From positions 6,851,842 through 6,915,841 of the forward strand of contig CM055080.1 in assembly GCA_029204045.2 (NCBI GenBank): a DNA stretch of 64,000 nt, given 5' to 3'. Of the stretch, positions 45,656-57,419 are shown piece after piece (position 1 is the first letter of the stretch; each line of letters opens with the position of its first letter). The notes under the pieces were generated by a model. That model saw nothing but the letters and a program-made list of their open reading frames with translations, did no database searches and was not told the origin of the DNA. A program made the translations under genes and the position numbers. The DNA is from Tillandsia leiboldiana. Taxonomy: Eukaryota > Streptophyta > Magnoliopsida > Poales > Bromeliaceae.

Positions 45656-46340
45656 CAACTCGCCCAAAAATCCTAATCCTTACTCGCCCTAATTAGCAAA
45701 AACAAAAATTAACACACACACACACACACAAAATTAATAAAGAAACCCACCATATTACAAATATAAAAGGATCAAAGCAAAAATCCCAAACCCTTGAGAT
45801 CAAACCAAAAAACCCACTAAAGAAACTTAAAATAGAAAGGAATAGATTGAAAATCCATTACAAATATGAAAAAAAGTAAAAAGCACTTCTTTTGCCTTCC
45901 CCCTCCTACACACAAACTTTGATCCTGGTAACAAAAACTTGTCTCAAAATAGGGGTTAGAAATGATTGAAATGAAGAAGAGTTAGGCCCTGAAAATTAAT
46001 AAAATAATTGGAGAAGCAAAGATTGGGCAAACAAGCAAGAAAAGAATGGGAAAGGAGAAAACCTGAGGGTGAAAGCGACCGAGGGGTTTGGTAGGATAGG
46101 ATAATCAGAGACCCAAATCTAGGACAAATTTGAAATCAAAATCAAATTTTGAACAATACCCAACAAAATCTCCTTTTCTCAATATTTTAAATGTAATGAC
46201 CCAAATTTAGGGCAAATTTGAAATCAAAATCAAAATTTGAACAATACCCAACACATTTTTTTGCTCAAAATTTAGATGGAAAGGATGATCATTGATCCAA
46301 AGTGGAGGATGAAGTAGCAGTGCTGGGAATATCTCTGATT
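45656..46340 (-). promoter_or_regulatory. 5' UTR/promoter region of the Yippee-like gene, possible 5'-UTR intron
   Basis: On the minus strand a plausible donor (CCCTCAG/GTTTTC near 46063) and acceptor (GCTAATTAG/GGCG near 45689) would frame a 5'-UTR intron containing an (AC)n run near 45712. Upstream, about 90 bases are tandemly duplicated (46110-46255: CAAATTTGAAATCAAAATCA in both). No clear TATA box was fixed. Confidence 0.4.
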
Positions 46341-46583
46341 CCTTGCTTAAACAGCACAATTAGCGGGAGCAAAAATAAAATAAAAATAAAAGAATAAGTG
46401 AGTTATTTAAAAAGAGGGGAATTTTATAATAATTACTCTTTCTTTACCTTTTTTATTATTATTTCATAAAATAAGGCCTAGGAATTTTTCCCTGGAGATA
46501 CAGAAGAGAAGGGCTACGTGGTCTCAAAGGGGGAGAGGAGTGAGGGCTTAATAAGGGCTTTATTTCTTATCAATTTTCTATGC

Positions 46584-46615
<32 letters not shown>

Positions 46616-47050
46616 TTAATTAGAAGCATTTATAGGTGACCTAAGATGACTCAAGAACAAGCCAAACACAGGCAAACCTGTTTGGAAATCAAGAGAAATT
46701 ATTGGGTTCATTTTATAAGAATTCTTGCTTCCACCGAGGGCTGTCAATTCAATTCGCTATTCACAAGCCACCAAACGTATTTAAAATTATCAATCCAACT
46801 CGCTATTTATAAGCCATCTCATTTTCGATTCAAAATAGGCTTAAAATCGGCTAGTATTCTACTCTATGATGGAAGATCAAATTAAGTCGAGTTATATTCA
46901 AAATGGCAAGAAGTCGTTGGCTTAAATTAAAGGATCAGCATTCTATTTTATGGTGGGAGGCCAAGTCACATTTGAAATGGTGAGAAGTCGAATTGCGCTG
47001 AATCATGTTCGAGATGGCGGGAGGCTAGTTGGATCAAATCTCAATCGAAA
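46341..47050. other. Intergenic; (TTTA)n microsatellite, no gene
   Basis: An (ATTT)n run lies at about 46583-46618. The ORF at 46646-46885 has no recognisable domain. Repeated GATGG(C/T)(G/A)(G/A)GA-type words near 46868-47030 suggest old repeat sequence leading into the LTR. Confidence 0.45.
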
Positions 47051-47059
47051 TTCGTGAAT

Positions 47060-49887
47060 ATTATGTATATATGCCTTAAATGAATGGCGCGCGGCGATTG
47101 GCCGAAGCCAACCATGCGCGTGCGGGGCGCACGGAACGCGCACGTGGCCACGTGGCGGCATCGCGCGCGTTCGGTCACTACGTGGTGGCGCCGTGGATGG
47201 ACACCACGTGGATTCGAGCACGGTTACTGTAGCAAGCGAACGCCTAAAATCCCCCCTTGGATCTGAAATGGAATTTTTTTCAAGATTTTGCTATAAATAG
47301 GCCCCTTTATGCTGCCATTTTGGGGTTTTTTTGATTTTTTCTTGGGTCTCCTTTGACAAAGAAGAAGTTCCACAAATCTTCTTCACTTGGGATTTTGGAG
47401 GATTTTTGGAGATCGTTTCATCAGCTTCTTCCTCAACTCCGCGAGCTTCGACGTTCCTCCGATTGCAGTTTTCTTCGCCGACGTTTCTTCCGCGGACTCC
47501 CCTGTGCTTACCCTTTAGAATTTTAAGCTGAAATTTCAGGTGGATCTTCAAGAGAGGTAGGCCTTTGACTTTGGTACTCATCGCCCCTCTCCGTTTTGAG
47601 CTTTTATGAGGTTTCTCGCAGTATCTTTAGACCCTTTTTTGCTATTGCATTTTCTAGACAGCGAAGAAGTAATCTTACATTTTCTCGGCCTACGGTTGTC
47701 GGAATTGGGAGTTTAATGACTCGTTTCACATCTACACGTTGCGAGGATCACAGTCGTATTTTTCTTAAAATTTTTGGGGGTCATCTCACACGAGATATTT
47801 TACTGTTTTGTGGACAGATTTGTCGTAATGTTGTCGTTTTGGTGATTTGGGACTTACCGCGATGTTCGGCTTATATTTCAGCGATCGGGAGGAGTTTTCT
47901 GGTAATTTTTGGTTCGTTGGAACAGTGGGAACCTGAGGATCGCGCACGTCAAGTTTCGACTCATCTGGACTACGAATTAGTGTGTTCCAAGTGGGTTGGA
48001 TTTCTTTCAAAATTAACGGGCGACGTACTAATTCTATGTCGTAGAATGCATGCATGTTAAGTAAAGTACTCATTTTTCTGGACTAAGATGCAAGCATGTA
48101 TTATAGAATTAGCAAATTGATTATTTCTTGTGATAACGAAATATTGGAACCTTGACTAGCACCCCGTCATATATTTGCATGTATTTAACCAGACTAGTAG
48201 AAAATCCTCACTTGGGCTAGTTTCCTTTATGTTCTAGACTTCCCACACTCTGTATTATTTATTCCCTGAACTTAGAGTTTCTCCTCGCCCGAATAGTGGG
48301 CCGCGTGGTCGGAATATTGTGGGATGCATTGGCACTCGTGCCTTGGGGCCGAGTGGAGTCTGGTAGCTGAGACTAGATCGGGACTAGTGTCGGGAGCCTT
48401 TCGGGACAACAGTGGTCCCGGGTCGTCGAGTTTTCTCCGACTAGTGTCGTTGGCACTGTGTTCGTGGTAGTGTTGAGCTGGTAATAGAAGGATCTTGAAC
48501 CCAAACTGTTTTTGGACATACACATAATTTCAGTAAACCAATATTTTCCTTCCGAATTTTGAAGGGTTACCGGAGCCTGTTCTTGTTTGCTTTGGTGAAG
48601 GCATTGGCCATTCGGGGTTTGAAAAATAAAACTTATTTTAATTAATTTTTTCTTAGAGAACTAAAATTCATTAAATTGAGCTTCTCAAATCAAAATATTT
48701 TCGGTAATAACTGTCATCTTTTCTTACAAACTTCCTCACCCGAGAGGATTTGAGTGATTTGAGTTCTAGGAATTATTTCCATATTTTGGGACGAAAGCTA
48801 CGGGGGTTGTGCCTAGAACCTGTTCTTGTTTGATAGGGTTGTAGGCGCTAGTCTCCCGGAACTTTCGGACCTCCCTTTGTGGTTGGCGGATGAGTACCTC
48901 CGACCAGTGGATTTTAGTGTGGTCAGTCGAGTGGTCTGTTTTGGGAGCTGTTTGGGGACGGTGGTCCTGAGCCGTTGACTGTTTCCGGCTGATGTAGTTA
49001 GTGTTGAGTTATTGCTTCCGATCTGATTGATCATAGATTTGGATTATAGCCTGCATGAGCCGTATTGAGCTCGACAGAGATGCGCGGATACTTCCTCGGT
49101 GGGGTCGCTCCCCTCGAGTGTCGCTCCGGAGCTAGGCCTGTTACTTATCTTTCGCAGCTTGTCGACGCAGTCCGAGTAGGACCGCCTAAGTAATTCCCGT
49201 CCCAGTAGGGATGTGTGGTAGTAGGTAGGCGCAGATTTGACTGGACCCTATATGGCAGTCAGTGTGATTGGGTTGATTGAGTATATCGAGTTATAGTCGA
49301 TGCATCATTTTCATCTTTATCGCCCAATGAGCATTATAGATAGAAGTATGGTAGCAGTAGAGTTATTTCCCGCTTATTTACCTTTCCTTATTGCATTGTT
49401 ATCTTATGCCTCTAGTAGACTTAGTGGGCAGATCGTTGGTTTTGGAGACGGTACCCACTGAGAACTACTGTAGGATGTAGTTCTCACACCTTCTGTCGGT
49501 GACAATATTTTCAGAGTCATCTACCCCTGTTCCTACTCCAGTTGATGCACCTGCTGATCGAGGTAAGGGAGTCGCGAGCTAGTTCCCTACCCGTCCTTGG
49601 AGTGTAGTTGTACCCCTTTTTGGAGCTTTGTAGTACAGTCTCTTGGATTATTGTATGTAGTTACTTTTAAGAGTTTTATTTTGAGAGACTTATATATTGT
49701 GAGGATCAGACTTGTACCATTTTGGACTTGTATCTTTAATTTCAGTAGTTTACTTTTCAGCTCTGATATCTGAATAACTGTAGTATTATCTTTTGTAGGT
49801 TAGACGCTTCGTCTATGCGGGGCTTCCCGTATGGGCGGCGGATCTGTTGGCGAGCCCGGGTCGCAGTTTCGACCCCGGAGCATAACA
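47060..49887 (+). repeat. LTR of the third gypsy element (left end truncated)
   Basis: It has GC-rich U3 sequence with ACGTGG motifs (47138-47220), TATAAATA at 47292-47299, and LTR words shared with the first gypsy element: GGGTCGCTCCCCTCGAGTG near 49104 (compare 7480) and GGATCTGTTGGCGAGCCCGG near 49839 (compare 8240). It ends CATAACA. ORFs within it are not supported. Confidence 0.75.
47130..47299 (+). promoter_or_regulatory. LTR promoter with ACGTGG motifs and TATA box
   Basis: CACGTGGCCACGTGGCGGC near 47140-47158, TACGTGGTGG near 47180 and CCACGTGGATTC near 47205 precede TATAAATA (47292-47299). The layout parallels the LTR at 5690-5960. Confidence 0.6.
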
Positions 49888-49944
49888 TTAGGAGCTCAAG
49901 TGTATATTCACTATATGAGTCTATCCTAACCTGATTATCGTGTT

Positions 49945-51209
49945 GCAGATATAGCTCAACCTAGACATCGTGGTGGTGATGGTGGGCGAGGTGCTGGCAC
50001 AGGCCGAGGTATCGACCGACCTCCCAGAGTACTGAGGGAGCCAGAGGGCTCCGATAGATTACAGCGATTGGAGGATCATATTACCGCCTTCGCTGGTATA
50101 GTCAAGCAGCTTGTACAGCAGCAGATTGCTGCTCCTGCCGCCCCGGCCCCACCTGTTCCACCACCTACCCCTCCGCCTATTCAGGAGCCAGAGGAACTGA
50201 TAGTACCTCCTGCTACCTCTGTGCCGCCAGTTGTGATAGCTCTTGCTACCGCTACTACTTCAGGAGCTGCACCAGAGGTCGTTACTTTTGGCGACCCCCC
50301 AGTTCCTGCTGTTGGGACTACTTCCCGACTGACGACGCTTGCCGCCACTGAGGATGCGGTTCAGGCAGAGAGAACCCGAGCGAAGGCTATCTTAGTGGAA
50401 TACAAGAGATTCCAGCCACCTACCTTCGACGGAACAACCGACGACTATTGGGCTGTCGAGAAGTGGGTGATGCACATGGAGAAGTTGTTCCGTGATATGT
50501 ACACGGAAGATCATGATCGAGTTCATCTTGCTGCACATTGCCTCGAGGGTGAGGCGAATCAGTGGTGGGGTGATTTGCTTAGAGAGCAGTACGGGGGATT
50601 TCGCGAACCCGCATGGCCGGAATTCAAGGATGCAACCTACCACCGCTATCTGAGCGACAGTGTTAAGAAGGGACGTGAGCGAGACTTGGAGTGTATGCAC
50701 CGGGGAGACCGTTCTGTTAGAGAATATGAACGGGAGTTCTCTCGTATATGTTCCTTGATTCTACAGGCTGTGCGGAATGCACGACGTAAGGTCCAACTTT
50801 TCTCCCAAGGGATGCGACCTGAGATCCGCCGGCTCCTTTCTTCCTTAGACCTCTAGGTTTTTCGCTACTGCGTAGAGCATGCCCTCTCTGTGAGGCTGAC
50901 ATCGTGGTCACTCATGCTGAGCGACAGGCTGTTGAGAAAGGCAAAGAAAAGAAGCGACCGTTTTTTGGAGATAGGGGTGGATACTTGAACAGCGGGAAAC
51001 CACCTAGGCACCCTCGAACCCAGGATCAGGCTACGAGCACTCCTGCTGGTAGTAAGCAGGGGGGTTCGCGACCCTGCGTATTTTGTGGTAGACCACATCG
51101 GACAATTACTTGTGATCAACGCCATGGTTGTTGCTACAGGTGCGGCCAGGCCGGGCACATTGTGACTAACTGCCCACAGAGATCTGCACCAGTCGTTTCT
51201 TCTCCATAG
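49945..51209 (+). pseudogene. Gypsy gag remnant
   Basis: An open frame without a clear ATG runs from about 49945 to TAG at 50854-50856. It has a Gly/Arg-rich start, a helix (RLQRLEDHITAFAGIVKQLV), a Pro/Ala-rich linker, and the capsid core FQPPTFDGTTDDYWAVEKWV, HCLEGEANQWWGDLLREQYG, REYEREFSRICSLI and MRPEIRRLLSSL. After the stop the frame shifts and continues at 50904-51209 with a basic linker and the knuckle CYRCGQAGHIVTNC. Pre-protease sequence (VYALTAPDVPPVENPTG) is readable to about 51350, then homology ends. Unlike the first element, its capsid is present and it has a single CCHC knuckle. Confidence 0.88.
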
Positions 51210-51587
51210 CAGAGCCCTGCACCGAGTGCGTCTTCATATGGACAATCCCCGCCTTCTCATCAGTCCGATGGGACGCGTTAGATTTCTGGAGGGCAAGTGT
51301 ATGCCTTGACTGCTCCGGATGTTCCACCAGTAGAGAACCCAACAGGTATGCTTGCAATGTGGTAAGCTTTAAGTGATGAATAATTTTCAATACTGTAGTG
51401 AACTTTCCGGTTGTCCCATGTGTCAATCTTCACAAGTAACTTGTCGAAACTAGTAATCTTGGATTATTTCCGAACAACAGTGGTGCCCAGCAACTGTTTG
51501 TTGCTATACATATTATAGACTCGCATCCTAGCTTAGTGGATTGTCAGACATCATGTTATAGTTAAGTTTCGTGAACAAAACTTTTTA

Positions 51588-51601
51588 TAAGGAGGGGATA
51601 A
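51588..51601 (+). other. Polypurine tract of the gypsy remnant
   Basis: AAGGAGGGGATAA directly precedes TGTAGTACTC at 51602. Confidence 0.65.
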
Positions 51602-51649
51602 TGTAGTACTCAAGAAATTCGAGTTTGAAATTCACTAGAAGTCCTAAGT

Positions 51650-51711
<62 letters not shown>

Positions 51712-51780
51712 TAGTGTTGGCTTAAGTTGTGAATAGTAAATCATTGAGATTTCGGATTTTCGAACAAAGTTGGCTAACTT
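51602..51780 (+). repeat. Start of a 3' LTR, truncated, with internal (TA)n
   Basis: TGTAGTACTCAAGAAATTCG begins after the polypurine tract. A (TA)n tract lies at about 51652-51707. LTR-like sequence fades before the DUF295 fragment at ~51816. Confidence 0.55.
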
Positions 51781-51815
51781 GACCTATCGCTTCATGCAAC
51801 GGCAGCGACGACCAG

Positions 51816-52340
51816 CGACGATTCTTCAGCCTACCTGATCGGAAAATCCACCGCCTCCCTCTTCCCCACAACTACAGCAATACCGCTGCTTACCCTTCAT
51901 CCACGGCTGGATCCTCATCATCCACACCTCTCCCGATCTCTACCTCTTCAACCCCATCACTCGGGCCCGCATCCCCCTCCCCCCTCTCACCGCCTTCCCC
52001 GGCCTTGTCTTCGGGTATGACAATAGAAGGCCCGAAAAGGAGTACGGAGTACTGCACGATCGCCGCCAAAGACGCCGCATGAGTTGCGAGCAGATGCGCG
52101 ACCAGTTCATCATATCCGCCGTCATGTCGGCCAACCCTGTCGCATCACCCTCATCCCGCTGCGTTATCATGGTCGCCCTCTACAGTACCTGGAAGGTCGC
52201 ATTCAGCCGTCCGGGCGACGCCGAGTGGACGGTCATCGACACAACATTCCACAACAGGGTGTGCTCCATGACTTGCTGCGGCAACAAGTTCTACACTACC
52301 GACGGCGCGGTAGGCATTTGTTGTGGCCTACAACAACGCA
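51816..52340 (+). pseudogene. DUF295 (F-box-associated beta-propeller) gene fragment
   Basis: DUF295 proteins are a large plant-specific family, often with an F-box for SCF ubiquitin ligases. GC-rich sequence encodes SLPDRKIHRLPLP in one frame. After a frame change near 51885 it reads GWILIIHTSPDLYLFNPITR, RIPLPPLTAFPG, LVFGYDNRRPEKEYGVLHDR, SSRCVIMVALYSTWKVAFSR and GDAEWTVIDTTFHNRVCSMT. This is the typical middle of a DUF295 domain. The F-box N-terminus and the C-terminal half are missing; after TTDGAVGI the homology stops, although the frame stays open to 52414. The composition contrasts sharply with its AT-rich surroundings. Confidence 0.8.
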
Positions 52341-52414
52341 TGTTTTGTGAGCTTCTTCGTCTCGGATGTGGTCTATTGGCTTCTTTCTCTTTAACCTATG
52401 TTGTGAATTCATAA

Positions 52415-53120
52415 AGAAAATCATTCATCAATCCTGGAATCCGATGTCCCGGGCATTCACGCTCATATATTTGTACACATTGACGGATTACAGATTTGGT
52501 TGTTTTTACGTAAAATACAAACTACATCCTATATTTGTACACATTGATAGATTTGGTTATTTTTGCGCTTTCTTATCTTTACGTCTGAGGTTGGCAGGTC
52601 TTGCAGAACTTTCATATTACCTCCTCGGTGCATTGTGGGTTGAAAGTGTTAAGACTGCTCTTGAGCCGGTGCCATAAGATCAATTCTTAATTAACACTTT
52701 TTTCTTCACCTTCTCCGGGAGGTTACAAAATAAAGCATATCTTACTTACGACTCCAGTAAAGTATGTTAAATTAAAATTACACCCAATAAAAAAAAAAAA
52801 AAAGGAGATTTAAGCCCAACAAATTGATACATATAATGCATTAGCATTTGCTCTGGAGAGAGAATATATAAAATTATTACTAGTTGTATAAATAGATTTT
52901 CTATGCATTGGCCAAACTATCCAATCACACTCACATGATGAAGAGATAAGGTAAATGGATGGATTGGTCTATGAAAGCACCTCCCAAAAGATGCTATACA
53001 CTGCTTAGCTCTAGCTGGATTTGAGAATAATAAATGAACACATGGATTACAATATTTGTCAAACAGCTAACTCGCTTTCTGCGAGGCCAAGCTAATCTCC
53101 AGGGTGTAAAATATGGAACA
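52415..53120. other. Intergenic and probable 3' UTR of the TMEM208-like gene
   Basis: An A16 run lies near 52790. The ORF at 52366-52677 has no domain. The region just below 53121 is downstream of the minus-strand gene. Confidence 0.45.
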
Positions 53121-55592
53121 TTAGCAATTCCTGGTTTTGATAAATTTGCCTCTTGAGGCCTTCTTCTCCATCTTCTCCCTTTTCTTGTGGCTCTTCTCAT
53201 CCTCTGCATCCCCCTGTAACACATAGAACACTGTTGATAAGTTTTATGTTCTTATGGGATCAAGATATGGTAATATGAGCACTTCAGTGTCTGTACCTCC
53301 GCGAGCCGCCAAAAAATGTTCCTTTTAAAATATCAGAAACCTTGTACGCGCCAAATGCCGGTATCTGAAAGAGAGTAGAGTGTATTTGAGAAATCGAAAT
53401 ATAATAATTCAGCATGTGTTGCTTTGTCACTGCTCTAATTGTACCACTCAATTTTATTTTTTATTTGGTCCGCTGCACGAAAGAGCCACGTGACCCTTGA
53501 ATGCCGCCCTACAAAGAAGAGGCCCTATGATCTATCAATAGAACGAGAAACTACATAGAAGAGCCCCTGGAACAGTATAATAATTATGTTGTAATAATCA
53601 AGATGACGATTAGAACAAAGACCATAAACCTTAGCGTCCCAATCAATACGGATGAGAACTCTCTGAAAGTTTTGAGATTCTAAACAGCAGAAAATGGATA
53701 ATCATGTCCTCCCAGATTTAATTTTGTAGTAATTAAGGTTCATCTATGCACATTGTGGTTGTATATTAAAGAGATTTAGATAAATGACATAAATCTAAGT
53801 CATTCTAATTGTACCCATAGAGGGGCACAAAGTTCTACAATTACTTTATGAGTCAGAGGTGTTAAGCTGATCTAGATATCTTACCACTAAGCTGATCTGG
53901 ACATCAGCTGCACAAAGCATGTTATGTAGATCACATCATGCAGATATCTGCAGTAAAGACAATTGAATTTCAATGGAGTCTTAATTACAAAAAGAAAAGG
54001 GTAACTACATAGCATAGTATAAATAACAAGAATCGGAGACATACCCACACACTCCACCGGTCGTCATGTCATATCCACCATCTAGGAGCTCTCCGTCATC
54101 CGAGAACGCCGGCTTTGCCATATTAGTAAGTTGTCGATAGGGTACGATGTACGCAACAGATGTCACAACAAGACCAATCCAATGCTTCCATGTAAAAGTC
54201 GAATGAAATATTATCATCCTCACTAGTACATATATGACCTGCAGAGTTGCTGAGTTATTGGAAGTGATATAAAAGCAACCATAAGTACTTTAGTTATCTT
54301 TACTAATCATAATTTCCGTATTTGTAAACTGAAACAATAGAAGGGCAAATGGAAATCCCAATCAGAATGCAAGCAAATGACAGCCCAGCAAACCTTACAA
54401 GGCTCATGTTTGTTATATATAGTCTCAAGGTGAAGTCCTCACTACAATGTTGAGAGCCATATTGTCATTGCATGAACCAAGAGAACAAACCTTGAAGCAT
54501 TTAACAAATCCTAATCTACCATTAATTCTTCTTAAGCGATTTACCATAAGAAGAACCAGTACGTCTTTTGTCCTAGCACCTTAACATATTACCCTGTACA
54601 TTTTCAAATATTGTTGCATTATCAGCATGCATAGTCATAGTTTAGCAGAAAACTTATCGCCATTCACTACCAATTAACCAAGTGCAATGTATGGTGTATC
54701 TTCCTGTAAATAAAGTTGTCGGCACATGTCGTAAGCTACATTTTAGAGCCACAAACAAGTTGAGCTATCTCCTCATTCTCCTTTTCTTCTCTCACATATC
54801 ATTTTAACTACTCTTACTTTACATCACCCTAGTCAGCTTTAATTGAGTCCACTCTTTTGGTTGTTGTCCTTACTAGATCCACATAACCCAATAAATCTAT
54901 GCTCCATATTTCTATCAGGAACTCCAAAAGAATCGACACAACTAACAAAAACGCTAAAATCCTAATAAAATAAAATCCTAATTAGAACAAAAGCGCTTAA
55001 AATATGGGGGAGTAAAGCTATCTATCTCGATACCGCATCTATTTCATGCAACATCAAGCGATCCCTCAACTTATATTATAAGCCGCAACTGATCTGTGAC
55101 AAGATTTTTGTTTGCAAAATCAACTAATTTCTGAGACTTCTTCACAACTCCTAATCTACTAAAAAGTAAACCTAATTTTCCAGTGATAGTTCCATTTTTG
55201 TGTCTCTATACCACGAAATCATCAAATTTTAGCCTTCATTAACAGCAGGTAACAAATACATTCAATTAGATATAATCTCAAATCTAGCTTCCAATACATT
55301 CTCAATTATCCTACTAGAAATTCAGCGATTAGATACTAAAACTAGAAATTTAGTAGAACAGATCATCGAATCATCCTTTTGCTATCATTTCACGCAAAAA
55401 AAAAGAGAGGAAAGAATGTCCAGATCTCAACAAACTCATTGAGGAAAACTGATTACTGAGGCAAAAATTAAGCGAAAAAAAAAAGGAGAGAGAAAAGATT
55501 AGGGTTACGTTAGAGGCGATGATGAGGCGAAGGAGCATGGTCATGTGCTTCTTGTTCTCCTGCTTCCTCTTCTTCGCCCCCTGATTCGCCAT
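53121..55592 (-). CDS. Transmembrane protein 208 homolog (SND2-like), five exons, probably broken
   Basis: TMEM208/SND2 is an ER membrane protein of the SND protein-targeting route. Exons with GT...AG borders are 55509-55592 (MANQGAKKRKQENKKHMTML, 28 codons), 54045-54238 (WKHWIGLVVTSVAYIVPY; SDDGELLDGGYDMTTGGVCG), 53885-53947 (YLHDVIYITCFVQLM), 53297-53364 (IPAFGAYKVSDILKGTFFGG) and 53121-53213 (GDAEDEKSHKKREKMEKKAS ending RNC). The membrane segments are in exons 1-2 and 3-4. Exon 3 as read stops at TAG after VQLMSRSA, and the expected following segment (about 12 residues before IPAFG) is absent. Exons 4 and 5 do not join in frame. Exons 1 and 2 are clean. It is either a recent pseudogene, a locally misassembled gene, or a gene with an unrecognised splice form. 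Confidence 0.82.
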
Positions 55593-57269
55593 GTCGCTCC
55601 TTGAAACCCTAGGAGAAACCCTACACCTCGCAAAGAAGAACCCCTCTGTGGTAAAAATTCGATACTCATATAATTTGAATAAAATTCGTACTATAATTTT
55701 TAAATTCGTTCAAAAATTTAATTAAAAAGCGAGTTCGTCAACTATTTAAATATACAATTTATACAAAAAAATTATAAGTTATCAATTAAAAATTTAGGAT
55801 AAAAAATTCGGATATTAAATTAAGTTATTTTTGCTAAATTATACTATTAATATAAACAGTAATAATTTTTAAAAATAATTTAATCAACTTATTTAAGAAA
55901 TAAAGAAAATACCTTTTCAGAAGAAAGACAAAAAATATTTTTAATGAAAACACAATTTTAAAAGACTTCTTATAAAGAAAAAAACAAAAAAAAAAAGAAA
56001 AAAAAAATAGTGGGTAGATAAAAAAAAAATAAGATTAATTAAGAGTAAATATTAATTTTACTCACAACTCACAAATTTACAAATTTCACTCACAACTCAC
56101 AAATAATTAATTAATACACAAATTTACAAAATCACAACTCACAAACTGGTGGTGGCGACGAAGATGACGAGACGCGGACGTGAGAACAGAGAAGAGAAGG
56201 TGGGGTGGGATGGGGTGCTGTGAGCCAGTGAGGGATTTATTTTATTTTATTTTTTCTTTTTCTTTTCCTTTTTCTTTCTTTGAAAGCCGAATTTTTTAAC
56301 GAAAAAGATCGGGAGTCGCAAATAATTTGCGTATAATGATTTTTGGCTAAAAAATTAATAAATTTTTTTAAAATTTTGAAAAAATTCAGATAAAACATGC
56401 TTAATTTAAATTTTTAAAACAATTTCAAACAACTTTTCTGCTCCGCTGAATAGCAAATGAGATATTTTTCATCTTTCACGTAATACAATGCTGCACAATG
56501 AAGTGTTAGCTGAATACCGCTATAATGAGAACGGTATGATTTTGCACATTCAAAGAGTACACTTCTCCTTTTATACGTAGTAAAATTTTTTGAGTTTTCA
56601 AATTTCCAAACAATTTATTTAAGACAATTGCAGCCAAACAAAAAAGAGGCACAAAAAAAAAAGAAAAAAAAAAAGAGAGTAGAAGCTAGGCAAAATTGGA
56701 CTGGACAGAGGCTTCATTTGGGATTGTAGGAGATAGTATGATGAGAGAATACCCAGTCTGCTTCCATCCATAAAATCACAGTATGCATTTCCCAATAAAT
56801 TAATTATGATATATTTTTTACAATACTACCAAATGAAGAAGCATATTTCTATATAATTTTGCTCCAACTCTTTTCAGCCAATAGTGTTGGGAGTCCCTCC
56901 ATACCAGAGAGGCTCAGAATGCTCTGTTGCTGCCCTAACTTCACATTCAAGCCAACCATACTTGAGCTAAATATGCCCTCAAAGTAGAAATAATAGAATA
57001 GCTAGATCTGAATCATTGCGGACATATTGCCTGCAAATTTGCACAGCTAAAAGATTGTACTAAATACTACTGCAGCACTTAAAAGTTGCAAAAGCACAAT
57101 TAAAGCAAAAATAAGCAATCGCATCGAAAAACAATGAAGCAAACACCCATTGCGAGTACAATGGCAGTAACAACACCGCTACGCAGGGAATCAGAGAGGA
57201 CTAAGACATTGCACTCCAAAACAAATCACTCGAAAATTCTGAGGCGCATGATCACCAAAAGAGAATAAA
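55593..57269. other. Upstream/intergenic DNA, AT-rich; no gene recognised
   Basis: The first ~50 bases are the 5' leader of the TMEM208-like gene. The rest has A-rich runs (55980-56040, 56640-56680) and no supported ORF. Confidence 0.45.
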
Positions 57270-57419
57270 ATGGCAGCAGTGGCACGCTATTGGAGAGATT
57301 TTAGTGAGAAGCAAGTTGAGCTTCAAACTGCAGTTTTGTCAAAGCTCTTGACGGGCCTGACAGGCGATACGCTTCAGTTCTACAAGTCTGCTGTTGATGC
57401 AGAGTATGACAAACAGGTA
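57270..57419 (+). other. Possible orphan exon or gene fragment, unknown
   Basis: An open stretch with protein-like composition (ARYWRDFSEKQVELQTAV; SKLLTGLTGDTLQFYKSA; VDAEYDKQ) ends at a good splice-donor context, GACAAACAG/GTAGAAC. The ATG at 57270 lies in AAAATGGC. I do not recognise the family. The frame continues open into poor sequence to 57533. No partner exon was found on this strand. It may be a captured exon or chance. Confidence 0.3.

Larger units (their letters stand above)
47060..51780 (+). mobile_element. Gypsy remnant: LTR, gag, polypurine tract, start of 3' LTR; pol deleted
   Basis: The left part is an LTR ending CATAACA at 49887. Gag follows, with a capsid block and zinc knuckle. 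About 380 bases later comes AAGGAGGGGATAA, a polypurine tract, followed by TGTAGTACTCAAG, which looks like an LTR start. Protease, RT, RNase H and integrase are absent between. The 5' LTR lacks that start on its left side, so the element is truncated at both ends. Shared LTR words tie it to the first gypsy element (see 49103-49131 and 49838-49859). Confidence 0.75.

Noticed and set aside
47596..48060. 154-codon ORF
   Set aside because: It lies within a gypsy LTR downstream of its TATA box and has no recognised domain.
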